A stretch of DNA of 64,000 bases from Nonomuraea gerenzanensis (GTDB lineage Bacteria > Actinomycetota > Actinomycetes > Streptosporangiales > Streptosporangiaceae), in the NCBI RefSeq assembly GCF_020215645.1, contig NZ_CP084058.1, positions 9,300,001-9,364,000 on the forward strand, read 5' to 3'. The number at the start of each line of letters is the position of its first letter. Positions within the stretch are counted from its first letter, which is position 1. Positions 18,348 to 28,500 of the stretch are shown here, one piece after another. Under the pieces are notes generated by a model, which ran no database searches, was not told where the DNA came from, and saw only the letters and a list, made by a program, of their open reading frames with translations. Both the position numbers and the translations under genes were made by a program.

Positions 18348-19457
18348 CTACTTGAGCTGGTCCTCGGTGTAGTAGTTGCCGCCGATGATGACGTCCTTGT
18401 AGTTGGACTTGTCGACGATCACCGGGTCGAGCAGGTACGAGGGCACGACCTTGTTGCCGTTGTCGTAGTCCTTGGTGTTGTTCACCTCGGGCTGGCCGCC
18501 CTTGAGCACGGCGTCGGCCATCTTCACCGTCTGCTCGGCGAGCTTGCGGGTGTCCTTGAAGATGGTGGAGTACTGCTCGTCGGCGACGATCGACTTGACC
18601 GACTGCAGCTCGGCGTCCTGACCGGTCACGATGGGGTACGGCTTGCTGTAGCCGGAGCTCTTCAGCGCCGACAGGATGCCGATGGACAGGCCGTCGTAGG
18701 GCGACAGCACACCGTCGACCTTGGTGCTACCGGTGTAGGTCTTGGTGATGATGTCCTCCATGCGCTTCTGCGCCGTGGCGGGGTCCCACCGGAGGATGGC
18801 GGCCTGCTTGAAGTCGGTCTGGCCGCTGGCGATCTTCAGGGTGCCGTCGTCGATCTTCGGCTGGAGCACCGACATGGCGCCGTTCCAGAAGAACGTGGCG
18901 TTGTTGTCGTCGGGCGAGCCGCCGAACAGCTCGACGTTGAACGGGCCCTTCTTGCCGTCCTCGACGCCCAGGCCCTTCAGCAGCGAGGTCGCCTGCTGCA
19001 CGCCGACCTTGAAGTTGTCGAAGGTGGCGTAGTAGTCGACGTTCGGGCTGTTGCGGATCAGCCGGTCGTAGGCGATGACCGGGATCTTCGCGTCGGCGGC
19101 CTGCTGGAGCTGCGAGGTGATCGCGGTGCCGTCGATCGAGGCGATGATCAGGAGCTTGGCGCCCTTGGTGATCTGGTTCTCGATCTGGTTGGCCTGGGTG
19201 GGGATGTCGTTCTCGGCGTACTGGAGGTCGACCTTGTAGCCGAGCTGCTCGAGCTGCTTCTTGACGTTGTCGCCGTCGTGGATCCAGCGCTCGGAGGACT
19301 TGGTGGGCATGGTGACGCCGATCAGGGCGCCCGCGTTGCCGGCGGCCGCGGAGGCGGAGGCCTCCTGGTCAACGGTCTTCGTGCTCGAGCCACAGGCCGT
19401 CATGGTCGCGGCGAGCGCGATGGCGGACACCACGCCCCCGATTCGTCCCAACCTCAT
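18348..19457 (-). CDS. chvE: Sugar-binding lipoprotein of the multiple-sugar importer (ChvE type)
   Basis: The roughly 369-residue periplasmic-binding-protein-like lipoprotein has a lipobox cysteine at residue 22 (TMTACGSS). The mature part closely follows the ChvE pattern ([52 protein letters not shown]). ChvE proteins bind pyranose sugars including L-arabinose, galactose and glucose. Of two adjacent ATGs, the second (19457) is preferred because AAAGGG then sits six bases upstream. It is the first gene of the importer-repressor-araBDA array and is served by a clear promoter with an embedded operator. Confidence 0.93.
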   Translation of the reverse strand: MRLGRIGGVVSAIALAATMTACGSSTKTVDQEASASAAAGNAGALIGVTMPTKSSERWIHDGDNVKKQLEQLGYKVDLQYAENDIPTQANQIENQITKGAKLLIIASIDGTAITSQLQQAADAKIPVIAYDRLIRNSPNVDYYATFDNFKVGVQQATSLLKGLGVEDGKKGPFNVELFGGSPDDNNATFFWNGAMSVLQPKIDDGTLKIASGQTDFKQAAILRWDPATAQKRMEDIITKTYTGSTKVDGVLSPYDGLSIGILSALKSSGYSKPYPIVTGQDAELQSVKSIVADEQYSTIFKDTRKLAEQTVKMADAVLKGGQPEVNNTKDYDNGNKVVPSYLLDPVIVDKSNYKDVIIGGNYYTEDQLK

Positions 19458-19573
19458 ATGCATCCCTTTCGAGGTCGCGGCAGGCGCAGGACGCGGCGGC
19501 TGCCGGATGATAAGTGGGGGATTCGATCACCGAACGTGACGAATCAGAACAAAGTTCGCACTCGTTTCCGCTG

Positions 19574-19602
19574 ATTGTTATCGCTAACAAAGTCTATGTC
19601 AA
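19574..19602 (-). promoter_or_regulatory. chvE promoter with embedded LacI-type operator
   Basis: On the minus strand TTGACA (19602-19597) and AACAAT (19579-19574) are separated by 17 bases, a good vegetative promoter for an actinomycete. The operator TGTTATCGCTAACA (19576-19589, plus-strand reading) occupies the spacer and the -10 element, so repressor binding would directly exclude RNA polymerase. Confidence 0.75.
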
Positions 19603-19649
19603 CGCTCGGACATAACCTCACAGAAACTTTCAGGTAACTTTCGCGCAGG

Positions 19650-20633
19650 TCAGCGGCGTGAGCGGGCCGAGAACAGGCGCTGCAGCAGGATGAAGACGAA
19701 GAGCAACATTCCGATGAAGATCTTGGTCCACCACGACGACAGCGTCCCTTCGAAACTGATGATCGTTTGAATCAGGCCCAGCACGAGCACCCCGAGCACG
19801 GTCCCGAGCACGAAGCCGCTGCCACCGGTCAGCAGGGTCCCGCCGATGACCACCGCGGCGATCGCGTCCAGCTCCATGCCCACGGCGTGCAGGCCGTAAC
19901 CGGAGAGCATGTAGAACGACAGCAGCACGCCTCCCAGCGCCGAGCAGAAGCCGCTGATCGTGTAGACGGTGATCTTCGTCCGCCCCACGGGCAGCCCCAT
20001 GAGCAGCGCCGACTGCTCGTTGCCGCCCGTCGCGTAGACCGAGCGGCCGAAGCGCGTGTAGTGCAGCACGTACACCGCCACCAGCACGACCAGCACCGCG
20101 ACGAGCACGCTCGGCGAGATCCACAGGTCCGCGAACAGGTCGATCCTGGTCTGCGCGAACGCCGTGAACGTGGCGTCCTCGATCGGGATCGAGTCCGTGG
20201 CGATCGTGTAGCACAGCCCCCGCGCCAGGAACATCCCGGCCAGCGTCACGATGAACGGCTGGATGTCGAAGGCGTGCACGATGTAGCCCATCACCAGCCC
20301 CAGCCCCGACCCGATGAGCAGCACCAGCGGCACCACCAGGTACGGCGGCCACCCCGGGCCCGCCATCAGGCTGGCCGAGATCATGGTGGACAGCGCCACC
20401 ACCGACCCCACCGACAGGTCGATGCCCCCGGTGAGGATCACGAACGTCATCCCGATCGCGACCACCAGCAGGAAGGCGTTGTCGATGAAGACGTTCAGCA
20501 GCACCTGCCCGCTGGCGAAGCCCTCGTACCGGATCCCGCCGACCACGAACATGGCCGCCAGCAGGCACGCTGTCACCAGCACGGGCAGGTACTTGGCCGG
20601 GATCGAGGCCCTGCCCACCGTCAGCGCCGTCAC
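19650..20633 (-). CDS. yjfF: Furanose-type ABC importer permease (YjfF-like)
   Basis: This 327-residue permease has about nine membrane helices, the signature TGGIDLSVGSVVALSTMISA and AIAAVVIGGTLLTGGSG. It is the second permease of the operon and follows the YjfF rather than the YtfT pattern. Its GTG start overlaps the preceding permease's stop by four bases. With ytfT it would form a heterodimeric channel. The gene is last in its operon and ends about 190 bases before the chvE start, in the chvE promoter region. Confidence 0.88.
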   Translation of the reverse strand: MTALTVGRASIPAKYLPVLVTACLLAAMFVVGGIRYEGFASGQVLLNVFIDNAFLLVVAIGMTFVILTGGIDLSVGSVVALSTMISASLMAGPGWPPYLVVPLVLLIGSGLGLVMGYIVHAFDIQPFIVTLAGMFLARGLCYTIATDSIPIEDATFTAFAQTRIDLFADLWISPSVLVAVLVVLVAVYVLHYTRFGRSVYATGGNEQSALLMGLPVGRTKITVYTISGFCSALGGVLLSFYMLSGYGLHAVGMELDAIAAVVIGGTLLTGGSGFVLGTVLGVLVLGLIQTIISFEGTLSSWWTKIFIGMLLFVFILLQRLFSARSRR

Positions 20634-21643
20634 GCGGACACCCTCACCTTCTCCTCAGGGGCAGGGCTGGCGGGAGTCGCCCGCCCGCGCCTGCCGAACA
20701 CCTTCGCGCGGAAGGACGGCGACTGGATGAGGCAGACCGCGGTCACGACCAGCGCCTTGAACAGCAGCGTCGTCTCCGGCGGCACCCCGATGGAGTAGAT
20801 CGTGGTGGTCAGCGTCTGGATGATCAACGCGCCCAGCACGGTGCCGCTCAGCGAGAACCGGCCGCCGGCCAGCGACGTGCCGCCGATCACCACGGCCAGG
20901 ATCGCGTCCAGCTCGATCCACAGGCCCGCGTTGTTGCCGTCGGCGCTGGACACGTTCGAGCTGATCATCAGTCCGGCCACGCCCGCGCACAGGGCGGCGA
21001 ACGCGTAGACCATGATGAGGATCCCGCGGGACCTGATCCCCGCCAGCCTGCTGGCCTCGGCGTTGCTGCCGACCGACTCGATCAGCATGCCCAGCGCCAG
21101 CCGCCTGGTCAGGAACGCGCTGATCGCCAGCACCCCGATCACGATGAGGATGCCGAACGGCACGGTCAGCCAGTAACCGCCGCCGATCACCTTGTACGCC
21201 GGGCTGTTGACGGTGATGATCTGCCCGTCGGTGATGAGCTGGGCCAGCCCGCGCCCCGCCACCATGAGGATGAGCGTGGCGATGATCGGCTGGATGCCGA
21301 CGACCGCGACCAGGAACCCGTTCCACAGCCCCAGCGCCAGGCAGAGCGCCAGCGCCAGCACCACGGCGGTGAACACGCTCGCGTCCTGGCTGATCTGCAG
21401 GCAGGCCAGCGCGCCCGCGATCGCCACCACCGAGCCGACCGACAGGTCGATGCCGCCGGTCGCGATGACCAGCGTCATGCCCAGCGAGACCAGGATCAGC
21501 GGGGCGCCGAAGCGCAGGATGTCGATCAGGCTGCCGTACAGGTGGCCGTCCTTGACCTCGATCGAGAAGAAGCTGGGCGTGAAGAACACGTTCAGCACCA
21601 GCAGCAGGACCAGCACCACGGCCGGCCACAACAGGCGTCTCAC
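20630..21643 (-). CDS. ytfT: Furanose-type ABC importer permease (YtfT-like)
   Basis: The 337-residue permease has an N-terminal hydrophobic anchor, TGGIDLSVGSVVAIAGALAC and LDAILAVVIGGTSLAGGRFS. The GTG at 21643 overlaps the ATPase stop (GTGA), and its stop overlaps the next permease's start. All three transport genes are thus translationally chained. In E. coli the YtfQRT-YjfF system takes up galactofuranose; the ligand here is discussed under the binding protein. Confidence 0.88.
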   Translation of the reverse strand: MRRLLWPAVVLVLLLVLNVFFTPSFFSIEVKDGHLYGSLIDILRFGAPLILVSLGMTLVIATGGIDLSVGSVVAIAGALACLQISQDASVFTAVVLALALCLALGLWNGFLVAVVGIQPIIATLILMVAGRGLAQLITDGQIITVNSPAYKVIGGGYWLTVPFGILIVIGVLAISAFLTRRLALGMLIESVGSNAEASRLAGIRSRGILIMVYAFAALCAGVAGLMISSNVSSADGNNAGLWIELDAILAVVIGGTSLAGGRFSLSGTVLGALIIQTLTTTIYSIGVPPETTLLFKALVVTAVCLIQSPSFRAKVFGRRGRATPASPAPEEKVRVSA

Positions 21644-23151
21644 GATGCCCGCCCTCCGCTCGCGATGGTCTCCATCAGCACGTCACTGGTGAGCGCCGCG
21701 TCGTTGGGCAGCTCGGCCACCAGCCGGCGGTCCCGCAGCACCTGCACCTTGTGGCTGAGCCGCAGCACCTCCTCCAGCTCGGCGGAGATGAACAGCACCG
21801 CCATCCCGCCGTCCGACAGCTCGGCCACCAGGCGCTGGATCTCCGTCTTCGCGCCGACGTCGATGCCGCGGGTGGGCTCGTCCAGGATGAGCAGCCGGGG
21901 CTCCAGGATCAGCCACCTGGCCAGCACCACCTTCTGCTGGTTGCCGCCGCTGAGGTCGCGCACCAGGTGCTCCGGGTTGGGCGGGCTGATCTTCAGGGCC
22001 TTGATGTACCTGTCGACCAGCTCGTCCTGCTGGTCCCGGGGCACCGGCCTGGTCCAGCCTCTGGTGGCCTGCAGGGCCAGGATGATGTTCTCGCGCACGG
22101 TGAGGTCGGGGATGAGCCCGTCGGCCTTGCGGTTCTCCGAGCAGAACGCGATCTTCTGCGTCATGGCCGCGCGTGGCGTGCGCAACGACTGCGGCGTCCC
22201 GCCGACCGCGATCTCGCCGGTGCTCGCGTGGTCGGCCCCGAACAGCAGCCGGGCGATCTCCGTACGGCCGGAGCCGAGCAGCCCCGCCAGGCCCACGACC
22301 TCGCCCTCGTGGATGGTCATGCTGAACGGCTCGATCGCCCCGGTACGCCCCAGCCCGCGCGCCTCGACCAGCGGCCGGTCGAACACCTTGGCCTCGCCGT
22401 GCAGCCGCTCCAGCACCGCCAGCTCCTGGCCGATCATCTTGGCGACCAGCTCGACCTGCGGCAGCTCCCGCGTCAGGTACTCCCCGACGAGCCGCCCGTT
22501 GCGCAGGATCGTCATCCGGTCGGAGATCTCGTAGATCTGGTCGAGGAAGTGCGAGACGAACAGGATGGCGATGCCCTCCTCCTTCAGCCGTCTCATCACC
22601 CTGAAGAGCTGCTGCACCTCGTCGGCGTCGAGGCTGGACGTCGGCTCGTCCAGGATCAGCACCCTGGCCTCGATGTCGATCGCCCGCGCGATGGCCACCA
22701 TCTGCTGGATGGCCAGCGAGTACGACGACAGCGGCGCCGAGACGTCCAGGCTCAGCTCCAGCCGCGACAGCAGCTCACCGGCCCTGGCCCGCATCCGCTT
22801 CCAGGCGATGCGGCCTGGCTTGCGGGGCTCGCGGCCGAGCAGGATGTTCTCGGCCACCGACAGGTTCGTGCAGAGGTTGACCTCCTGGTAGACCGTGCTG
22901 ATCCCGGCCTGCTGGGCCTCCAGGGGGCTGCCGAAGGCGACCTTCGCCTGGTTGAGCTCGATGGTGCCCGCGTCGGCGGGATAGACGCCGGTGAGCACCT
23001 TGATCAAGGTGGACTTGCCCGCGCCGTTCTCTCCCATCAGCGCGTGCACCTCGCCGGGCAGCAGCCGCAGGTCCACTCCGTCCAGGGCTCTCACCCCCGG
23101 AAACTGTTTGCCGATCCCGCTCATCGTCAGAACCGGCGCGGATACCGCCAT
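21640..23151 (-). CDS. ytfR: Furanose-type ABC importer ATPase (YtfR-like)
   Basis: The 503-residue protein has two ABC domains: Walker [10 protein letters not shown] (residues 40-48) and LILDEPTSSLD in the first, a degenerate P-loop GLLGSGRTE, then [15 protein letters not shown] and [11 protein letters not shown] in the second. It is a paralogue of the GguA ATPase in the neighbouring operon but clearly distinct. It follows the binding-protein gene after an 88-base gap that contains a hairpin. Confidence 0.92.
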   Translation of the reverse strand: MAVSAPVLTMSGIGKQFPGVRALDGVDLRLLPGEVHALMGENGAGKSTLIKVLTGVYPADAGTIELNQAKVAFGSPLEAQQAGISTVYQEVNLCTNLSVAENILLGREPRKPGRIAWKRMRARAGELLSRLELSLDVSAPLSSYSLAIQQMVAIARAIDIEARVLILDEPTSSLDADEVQQLFRVMRRLKEEGIAILFVSHFLDQIYEISDRMTILRNGRLVGEYLTRELPQVELVAKMIGQELAVLERLHGEAKVFDRPLVEARGLGRTGAIEPFSMTIHEGEVVGLAGLLGSGRTEIARLLFGADHASTGEIAVGGTPQSLRTPRAAMTQKIAFCSENRKADGLIPDLTVRENIILALQATRGWTRPVPRDQQDELVDRYIKALKISPPNPEHLVRDLSGGNQQKVVLARWLILEPRLLILDEPTRGIDVGAKTEIQRLVAELSDGGMAVLFISAELEEVLRLSHKVQVLRDRRLVAELPNDAALTSDVLMETIASGGRAS

Positions 23152-23170
23152 CCGCCTTCCCTTCCGTGAT

Positions 23171-23194
23171 GGCGGCCCGGTGTCCCGGGCCGCC
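23171..23194 (-). promoter_or_regulatory. Intercistronic hairpin between ytfQ and ytfR
   Basis: GGCGGCCCGG (23171-23180) pairs perfectly with CCGGGCCGCC (23185-23194) around a four-base loop. It lies in the same relative position as the hairpin after chvE, without a U-tract, and probably sets the ratio of binding protein to membrane complex. Confidence 0.6.
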
Positions 23195-23239
23195 TCACCT
23201 CGTCCCTACGCCCGCACCGGCTCCGCGTCCAGCGCCGGC

Positions 23240-24226
23240 TCAGTATTGGCGGGTGGACAGGACCTGCTTGGCCTGCTCCTGGGTGAACGTGGTCTCCTCG
23301 GTCACCACCCGGGCGGGCACCTGCTCGCCCTTGACGACCTTCTTGGCCAGGTCCATCAGCTGCGGGCCGAGCAGCGGGGAGCACTCGACGATGAAGTTGA
23401 TCTTCCCGTCGGCCAGCGCCTGCATGCCGTCCTTCACCGCGTCCACAGTGATGATCTTGATGTCCTTGCCCGGCACCTTGCCCGCGCCCTCGATGGCCTC
23501 GATCGCGCCCAGGCCCATGTCGTCGTTGTGCGCGTAGAGCACGTCGATGTCCGGCTGGGACTTCAGGAAGGCCTCCATGACCTCCTTGCCCTTGGCCCGG
23601 GTGAAGTCACCGGTCTGCGAGGCGACGATCTGGAACTTCGCCTCGGCCCCGATGACCTCGGCGAAGCCCGCCTTGCGGTCGTTGGCCGGGGCCGAGCCGG
23701 TCGTGCCCTGCAGCTCGACGATGTTCACCTTGTCGGTGGTGTCCTTGTACTCCTCCACCAGCCACTGGCCGGCCTTCTTGCCCTCCTCGACGAAGTCGGA
23801 GCCGAGGAAGGTCTTGTACAGGGAGGTGTCCTTGGAGTCCACGGCCCGGTCGGTCAGGATGACCGGGATCTTCGCGTTCTGCGCCTCCTTCAGCACCGTG
23901 TCCCAGCCCGACTCCACCACCGGCGAGAAGGCGATGACGTCCACCTTCTGCTGGATGTAGGAGCGGATGGCCTTGATCTGGTTCTCCTGCTTCTGCTGGG
24001 CGTCGGAGAACTTGAGCGTGATGCCCGCGTTCTTCGCCGAGTCCTGCACGGACTTGGTGTTCGCGGTCCGCCAGCCGCTCTCCGCGCCGACCTGGGAGAA
24101 GCCCATGGTGATCGACTCGTCACCGCCGCCTGTGCCCGCGGTGGTGGTGCCGCCACCGCTGCCGCACGAAGCCACCGACATCGCGGTGAGACCGGCGAGC
24201 AATATCGCCGAGATCCTCTTGAACAC
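23240..24226 (-). CDS. ytfQ: Sugar-binding lipoprotein of the furanose-type importer (YtfQ-like)
   Basis: The 328-residue lipoprotein has the lipobox cysteine at residue 21 (SVASCGSG). The mature sequence matches the YtfQ family: TMGFSQVGAESGWRTANT, IKAIRSYIQQKVDVIAFSPV, ILTDRAVD and AHNDDMGLGAIEAIEGAG. E. coli YtfQ binds galactofuranose. Beside an arabinofuranosidase and araBDA, the likely ligand is L-arabinofuranose or a short arabinofuranoside, which is inference. The GTG start at 24226 is preceded by AAGGGA. A LacI-type operator lies 20 bases upstream. Confidence 0.9.
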   Translation of the reverse strand: MFKRISAILLAGLTAMSVASCGSGGGTTTAGTGGGDESITMGFSQVGAESGWRTANTKSVQDSAKNAGITLKFSDAQQKQENQIKAIRSYIQQKVDVIAFSPVVESGWDTVLKEAQNAKIPVILTDRAVDSKDTSLYKTFLGSDFVEEGKKAGQWLVEEYKDTTDKVNIVELQGTTGSAPANDRKAGFAEVIGAEAKFQIVASQTGDFTRAKGKEVMEAFLKSQPDIDVLYAHNDDMGLGAIEAIEGAGKVPGKDIKIITVDAVKDGMQALADGKINFIVECSPLLGPQLMDLAKKVVKGEQVPARVVTEETTFTQEQAKQVLSTRQY

Positions 24227-24245
24227 GTGGGGGGTTCCCTTCTCA

Positions 24246-24259
24246 TGTGAACGCTAACA
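24246..24259. promoter_or_regulatory. LacI-type operator upstream of ytfQ
   Basis: TGTGAACGCTAACA lies in the 70-base gap between the second repressor gene and ytfQ, 20 bases before the ytfQ start. It is one half-site change from TGTTAACGCTAACA. Confidence 0.75.
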
Positions 24260-24296
24260 ACCCGAGTCGGGCGCCAGCGCGTCCTGCCTTCCGGCG

Positions 24297-25310
24297 CTAG
24301 GGCCGGGCCGTGCTGACCCTCGGTACGAAGGTGGGCGGCACCACGAGCCGCTCCCGCGCCTGCGGGCCGCCTTCGAGCTGCCGTACGAGCACCTCGATGC
24401 TGTGCCTGCCCACCGCGTCGAAGTCCTGCCTGATGGTCGTGAGCGGCGGCGAGAAGAACTCCGACTCGGGGATGTCGTCGAAGCCGACCACGCTCACCCG
24501 CTCGGGCACTCTCACCCCCTGCTCGGTGAACGCCCGCAGCACACCCAGCGCCATCTGGTCGTTGGCGACGAAGACCGCGGTCACGTTCCTCATGCTCGCC
24601 AGGCTGCGCCCCGCCTCGTATCCCGAGCGCGGGCTCCAGTCACCGGCCAGCGGTCGCGGGGCCTCGCGGCCCGCCTGCTCCAGCGCGGCCCGCCACCCGG
24701 CCACGCGCCCTTCGGCCTCCAGCCAGTCGGAGGGCCCGCTGACGTGCCAGACCGTCTCGTGCCCCAGCGACAGCAGGTGCTCGGTGGCGAGCCTGCCGCC
24801 CGCGACCTGGTCGACGCAGACCACGGACACGTCGCCCGCCTCGCCGCCCTCGACGGCGACGGTGGGCACGCCGAGCGGCAGGTCGGCCAGGGCCTGGGCG
24901 GCCGAGCGCTGCGGCGCGACCACCACGATGCCGTCCACGGCCTGGTCGGCCAGGTAGTCGAGGGCATCGCGCACGCCGGCCCTGTCGATGGACTTGAGGC
25001 TGACGATGCTGACGAAGTAGCCGGCGGCCCTGGCCGCCTGCTCGATGCCGTAGACCGTGCTGGCCGGGCCGTACAGCGTGGTGTCGAAGCTGACCACTCC
25101 GAGCGTTCTGGAGTGCTTGGTGACCAGGGCACGAGCGACGAGGTTGCGGCGGTAGCCGAGCTTGTCGATCGCCTCGAGCACCCGCGTACGGGTCTCGCTG
25201 CGCACGTTCGGATGGTCGTTGAGCACGCGGGAGACCGTCTGATGCGACACGCCGGCCTCCTTGGCCACGTCGGCCATGACCGGCAGGCGGCGCCCCAGGG
25301 TGGATCCCAC
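24297..25310 (-). CDS. LacI-family repressor, arabinose locus copy 2
   Basis: The 337-residue protein is a near-twin of the repressor at 14451-15464. It has the same helix-turn-helix (ADVAKEAGVSHQTVSRVLN) and the same PASTxYGIEQAAR and VPQxxSVVGFDDIPESEFFS-type ligand-domain blocks, with scattered substitutions. The GTG at 25310 has GGAG about eight bases before it. It is transcribed with, or just ahead of, the YtfQRT-YjfF operon and divergently from the GH51 gene, with an operator at 25342-25355 in its own promoter region suggesting autoregulation. Confidence 0.9.
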   Translation of the reverse strand: MGSTLGRRLPVMADVAKEAGVSHQTVSRVLNDHPNVRSETRTRVLEAIDKLGYRRNLVARALVTKHSRTLGVVSFDTTLYGPASTVYGIEQAARAAGYFVSIVSLKSIDRAGVRDALDYLADQAVDGIVVVAPQRSAAQALADLPLGVPTVAVEGGEAGDVSVVCVDQVAGGRLATEHLLSLGHETVWHVSGPSDWLEAEGRVAGWRAALEQAGREAPRPLAGDWSPRSGYEAGRSLASMRNVTAVFVANDQMALGVLRAFTEQGVRVPERVSVVGFDDIPESEFFSPPLTTIRQDFDAVGRHSIEVLVRQLEGGPQARERLVVPPTFVPRVSTARP

Positions 25311-25341
25311 TGCCGTGCTCCTTTCCTGGCTTGGCCCCGAC

Positions 25342-25355
25342 TGTGAACGCTAACA
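25342..25355. promoter_or_regulatory. LacI-type operator upstream of the second repressor gene
   Basis: TGTGAACGCTAACA is identical to the site before ytfQ. On the minus strand a TTGACG -35-like element lies just upstream (25369-25364), so the operator falls over the expected -10 region of the repressor's promoter. Confidence 0.7.
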
Positions 25356-25407
25356 ACCCGTGTCGTCAATAGGCCGCCGCATTACGGTCGGGTTACACGG
25401 ATGGGTC

Positions 25408-25437
25408 TTGACTCCCGGGCTGAGCACTCCTTACGTT
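25408..25437 (+). promoter_or_regulatory. Putative promoter of the GH51 gene
   Basis: TTGACT (25408-25413) and TACGTT (25432-25437, TAnnnT type) are spaced by 18 bases. Two operators lie immediately downstream, where bound repressor would act as a roadblock. Confidence 0.5.
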
Positions 25438-25452
25438 GTCGCCGATCGCCGT

Positions 25453-25484
25453 TGTTAACGCTCACTTGGTTGTTAACGCTAACA
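25453..25484. promoter_or_regulatory. Tandem LacI-type operators before the GH51 gene
   Basis: TGTTAACGCTCACT (25453-25466) and the perfect site TGTTAACGCTAACA (25471-25484) are centred 18 bases apart between the promoter and the start codon. The second is the most symmetric of the six sites. Spacing near two helical turns would allow side-by-side dimers. Confidence 0.75.
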
Positions 25485-25506
25485 ACACTTGAGGAGCCCC
25501 CCGCTC

Positions 25507-28500
25507 ATGTTGCGCATCGCCTTATCCGCCCTGCTCCTGGCCGGTCTGCTGAGCGCGCCACCGGCCATCGCGGCGGCTGATCCCCTCCCGGACGGCGCCG
25601 TCGTGGACCAGTTCGACGGCACCACGCTCGGCGAGGACTGGACCGTGCTGTCGCCCGACGACTCCCGCTGGAGTCTGTCCGGCGGCGCCCTGCACCTCGA
25701 CACCCTGACCGGCGACACCCACCAGGGCACCAACAACGCCAGGAACCTCTTCCTGGTGGACGTGCCCGACGGGGACTTCGAGGTGGTCACCGAGCTGAGC
25801 GCCCCGGTCTCCCTCGACTACCAGAGCGCGGGCCTGCTGGCCTGGCAGGACTGGGACAACTACGTCCGCGCCGGGCTGGCCCACGTCGGGTTCGCGGGCG
25901 GGCCGGTGATCGAGACGGCCACCGAGGTCGGCGCCGCCTTCACCTCGGCCTTCGCGGCCAGGCCCGGCTCCACGGCCGAGACGCTCAAGCTGGCCAGGAC
26001 CGGCGACGAGTTCACCTCCTCCTACTGGGACGGCACGGCCTGGGTGCAGGCGTCCAAGCTGACCGCCAAGCTCAAGATCGGGCAGGTCGGGCTCTTCGGG
26101 CTGTCGGCGCAGAACGGCACCTCCATGCGGGCCGGCTTCGACTACCTCGCGATCAAGGCGGCCGAGGGGGCGGCCGTGGTCCCGGACGGGCCGTTCACCC
26201 TGCGCGCGGGGGCGGCGCCGTACCTGACGGCCGACCGCTCCGGCGTCGTACGGGTCTCCGCGAAGGCGCCCATGACAGGGCTGGTCCTGAAAGCCGAGGC
26301 CGGCGCGCTCAAGGACGTCGAGAGCGGCAGGTACCTGCAAGCCACCACCCCGGTCCGGCTGGGCACGCAGGCCGTGCCCTTCCAGCTCAAGGACGCGGGC
26401 GGCGGCAAGGTCACGCTCTCCTCCGGCGGGCAGGGCGTCGCGGTCACCGACGGCAGGCTCGTCCTGGGCGCCGGCGCCACGAAGTTCCGCGTCGAGGGCT
26501 ACACCACGGGCGAGCTGAGCGTCGACACCCGGGCCAGGGGCACCGAGGTCAGCCCCAACCTGTACGGCGTCTTCTACGAGGACATCAACCACGCCGCCGA
26601 CGGCGGGCTCTACGCCGAGCTGGTGCAGAACCGCTCGTTCGAGTTCAACTCCGTCGACGAGCCCTCCTACACGGGCCTGACCGCGTGGAGCGAGGCGGAG
26701 CGCGGCGCGACCGTCACGCCCGTCGTCACGGGCGAGCAGCCGCTGAACACCAACAACCGCAACTACCTGCGGCTCGACGTGACCGGCGCGGGCACGGCGG
26801 GCGTCGTCAACGCCGGCTTCAACCGCGGCCTGCCGCTGGCCGCGGGCGAGCGTTACGACTTCTCCGTGTGGGCCAGGCGCGCCGAGGCCGGGCCGCTGAC
26901 GGTCACCGTCGAGGACGGCACCACCGTGCTGGGCAAGGTCACCATCCGGGTCAGGGCGGGCGGCTGGGCGAAGTACCGGGCCTCCTTCACCGCCTCGGCC
27001 ACCACCGACGCCGGGCGCCTGGTCGTGCAGGCCCCCGCCGGGCGGACCGACCTGGACATGGTCTCGCTGTTCCCCCGCGACACCTTCAAGGGGCACGGCA
27101 TGCGGACCGACCTGGCCGAGCTGATCGCGGGCCTGAAGCCGCGGTTCCTGCGCTTCCCCGGCGGCTGCGTCACCAACGTCGGCACCTACGAGCCGTACGC
27201 GGAGACCGGCGACCGGCGCCGCATCTACCAGTGGAAGGAGACGATCGGCCCGGTCGAGGAGCGGCCGACGAACTTCAACTTCTGGGGCTACAACCAGAGC
27301 TACGGCATCGGCTACTACGAGTACTTCCAGTTCGCCGAGGACCTCGGGGCCGAGGCGCTGCCCGTGCTGTCGGTGGGCGTGAACGGCTGCGGCGAGAACC
27401 GGCCGCTGACCGATGAAACCAAGCTGGCGCGCTGGGTGCAGGACACCCTCGACCTGATCGAGTTCGCCAACGGGCCGGTCACCTCGCCCTGGGGCAGGAA
27501 GCGGGCCGAGCTGGGGCATCCGAAGCCGTTCGGGCTGGAGTACATCGGGCTCGGCAACGAGGAGATCTATCCGGAGTTCTTCACCAACTATCCGAAGTTC
27601 GCCGACGCGATCCGGGCCGAATATCCCGACATAAAGATCATCAGTAACTCGGGGCAGACGTCGCAGGGCGCCTGGTTCGACCGCATGTGGCAGTTCGCCC
27701 GCGATCAGCGGGCCGACCTGGTCGACGAGCACTACTACAACAACCCCGACTGGTTCCTGGCCAGCAACCACCGCTACGACACCTACGACCGCGAGGGGCC
27801 GAAGGTGTTCGTGGGCGAGTACGCCTCCAGGGGCAACACGTTCTTCAACGCGCTGGCCGAGGCGTCGTACATGACCGGGCTCGAACGCAACTCCGACGTG
27901 GTGGAGCTGGCCTCGTACGCGCCGCTGCTGGCCAACGTGGACTACGTGGACTGGACGCCGGACCTGATCTGGTTCGACAACGACCAGGCGTACGGGTCGC
28001 CGAGCTACCACGTCCAGCGCCTGTTCTCCACGAACGTGGGCGAGCGCGTGGTGCCCAGCACGTTCGAGGGCCAGGAGCAGCCCGTCGAGGACATCAAGGG
28101 CGCGATCGGCCTCGGCGCCTGGAACACCGCGGTCCGCTACGACGACGTCAAGGTCACCGCGGCCGACGGCACCGTGCTGCTGGCGGACGACTTCTCCGCT
28201 GGCGCCGGCGCGTGGACGCCGGGCCCGGGCACCTGGGCGGTGCAGGACGGCGCCTACGCGCAGACGGCGCAGGTGGAGGACGCCAGATCCACGGCCGGCT
28301 CCGCCGACTGGTCGAACTACACGATCGAGGTCACCGCACGCAAGACCGCGGGCGCGGAGGGCTTCCTGGTGATGTTCGGCGTGCGCGACACCGGCAACTT
28401 CTACTGGTGGAACGTCGGCGGCTGGAACAACACCCAGTCGGCCATCGAGAAGGCCGTCGACGGCGGCAAGTCCTCGATCGCCACCTCCGCCACCACGGTC

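Noticed and set aside
16791..19574. Plus-strand open frame of more than 900 codons opposite the importer genes
   Set aside because: Low-complexity Val/Leu/Asp/His composition, no start context. The minus strand encodes intact GguA and ChvE proteins.
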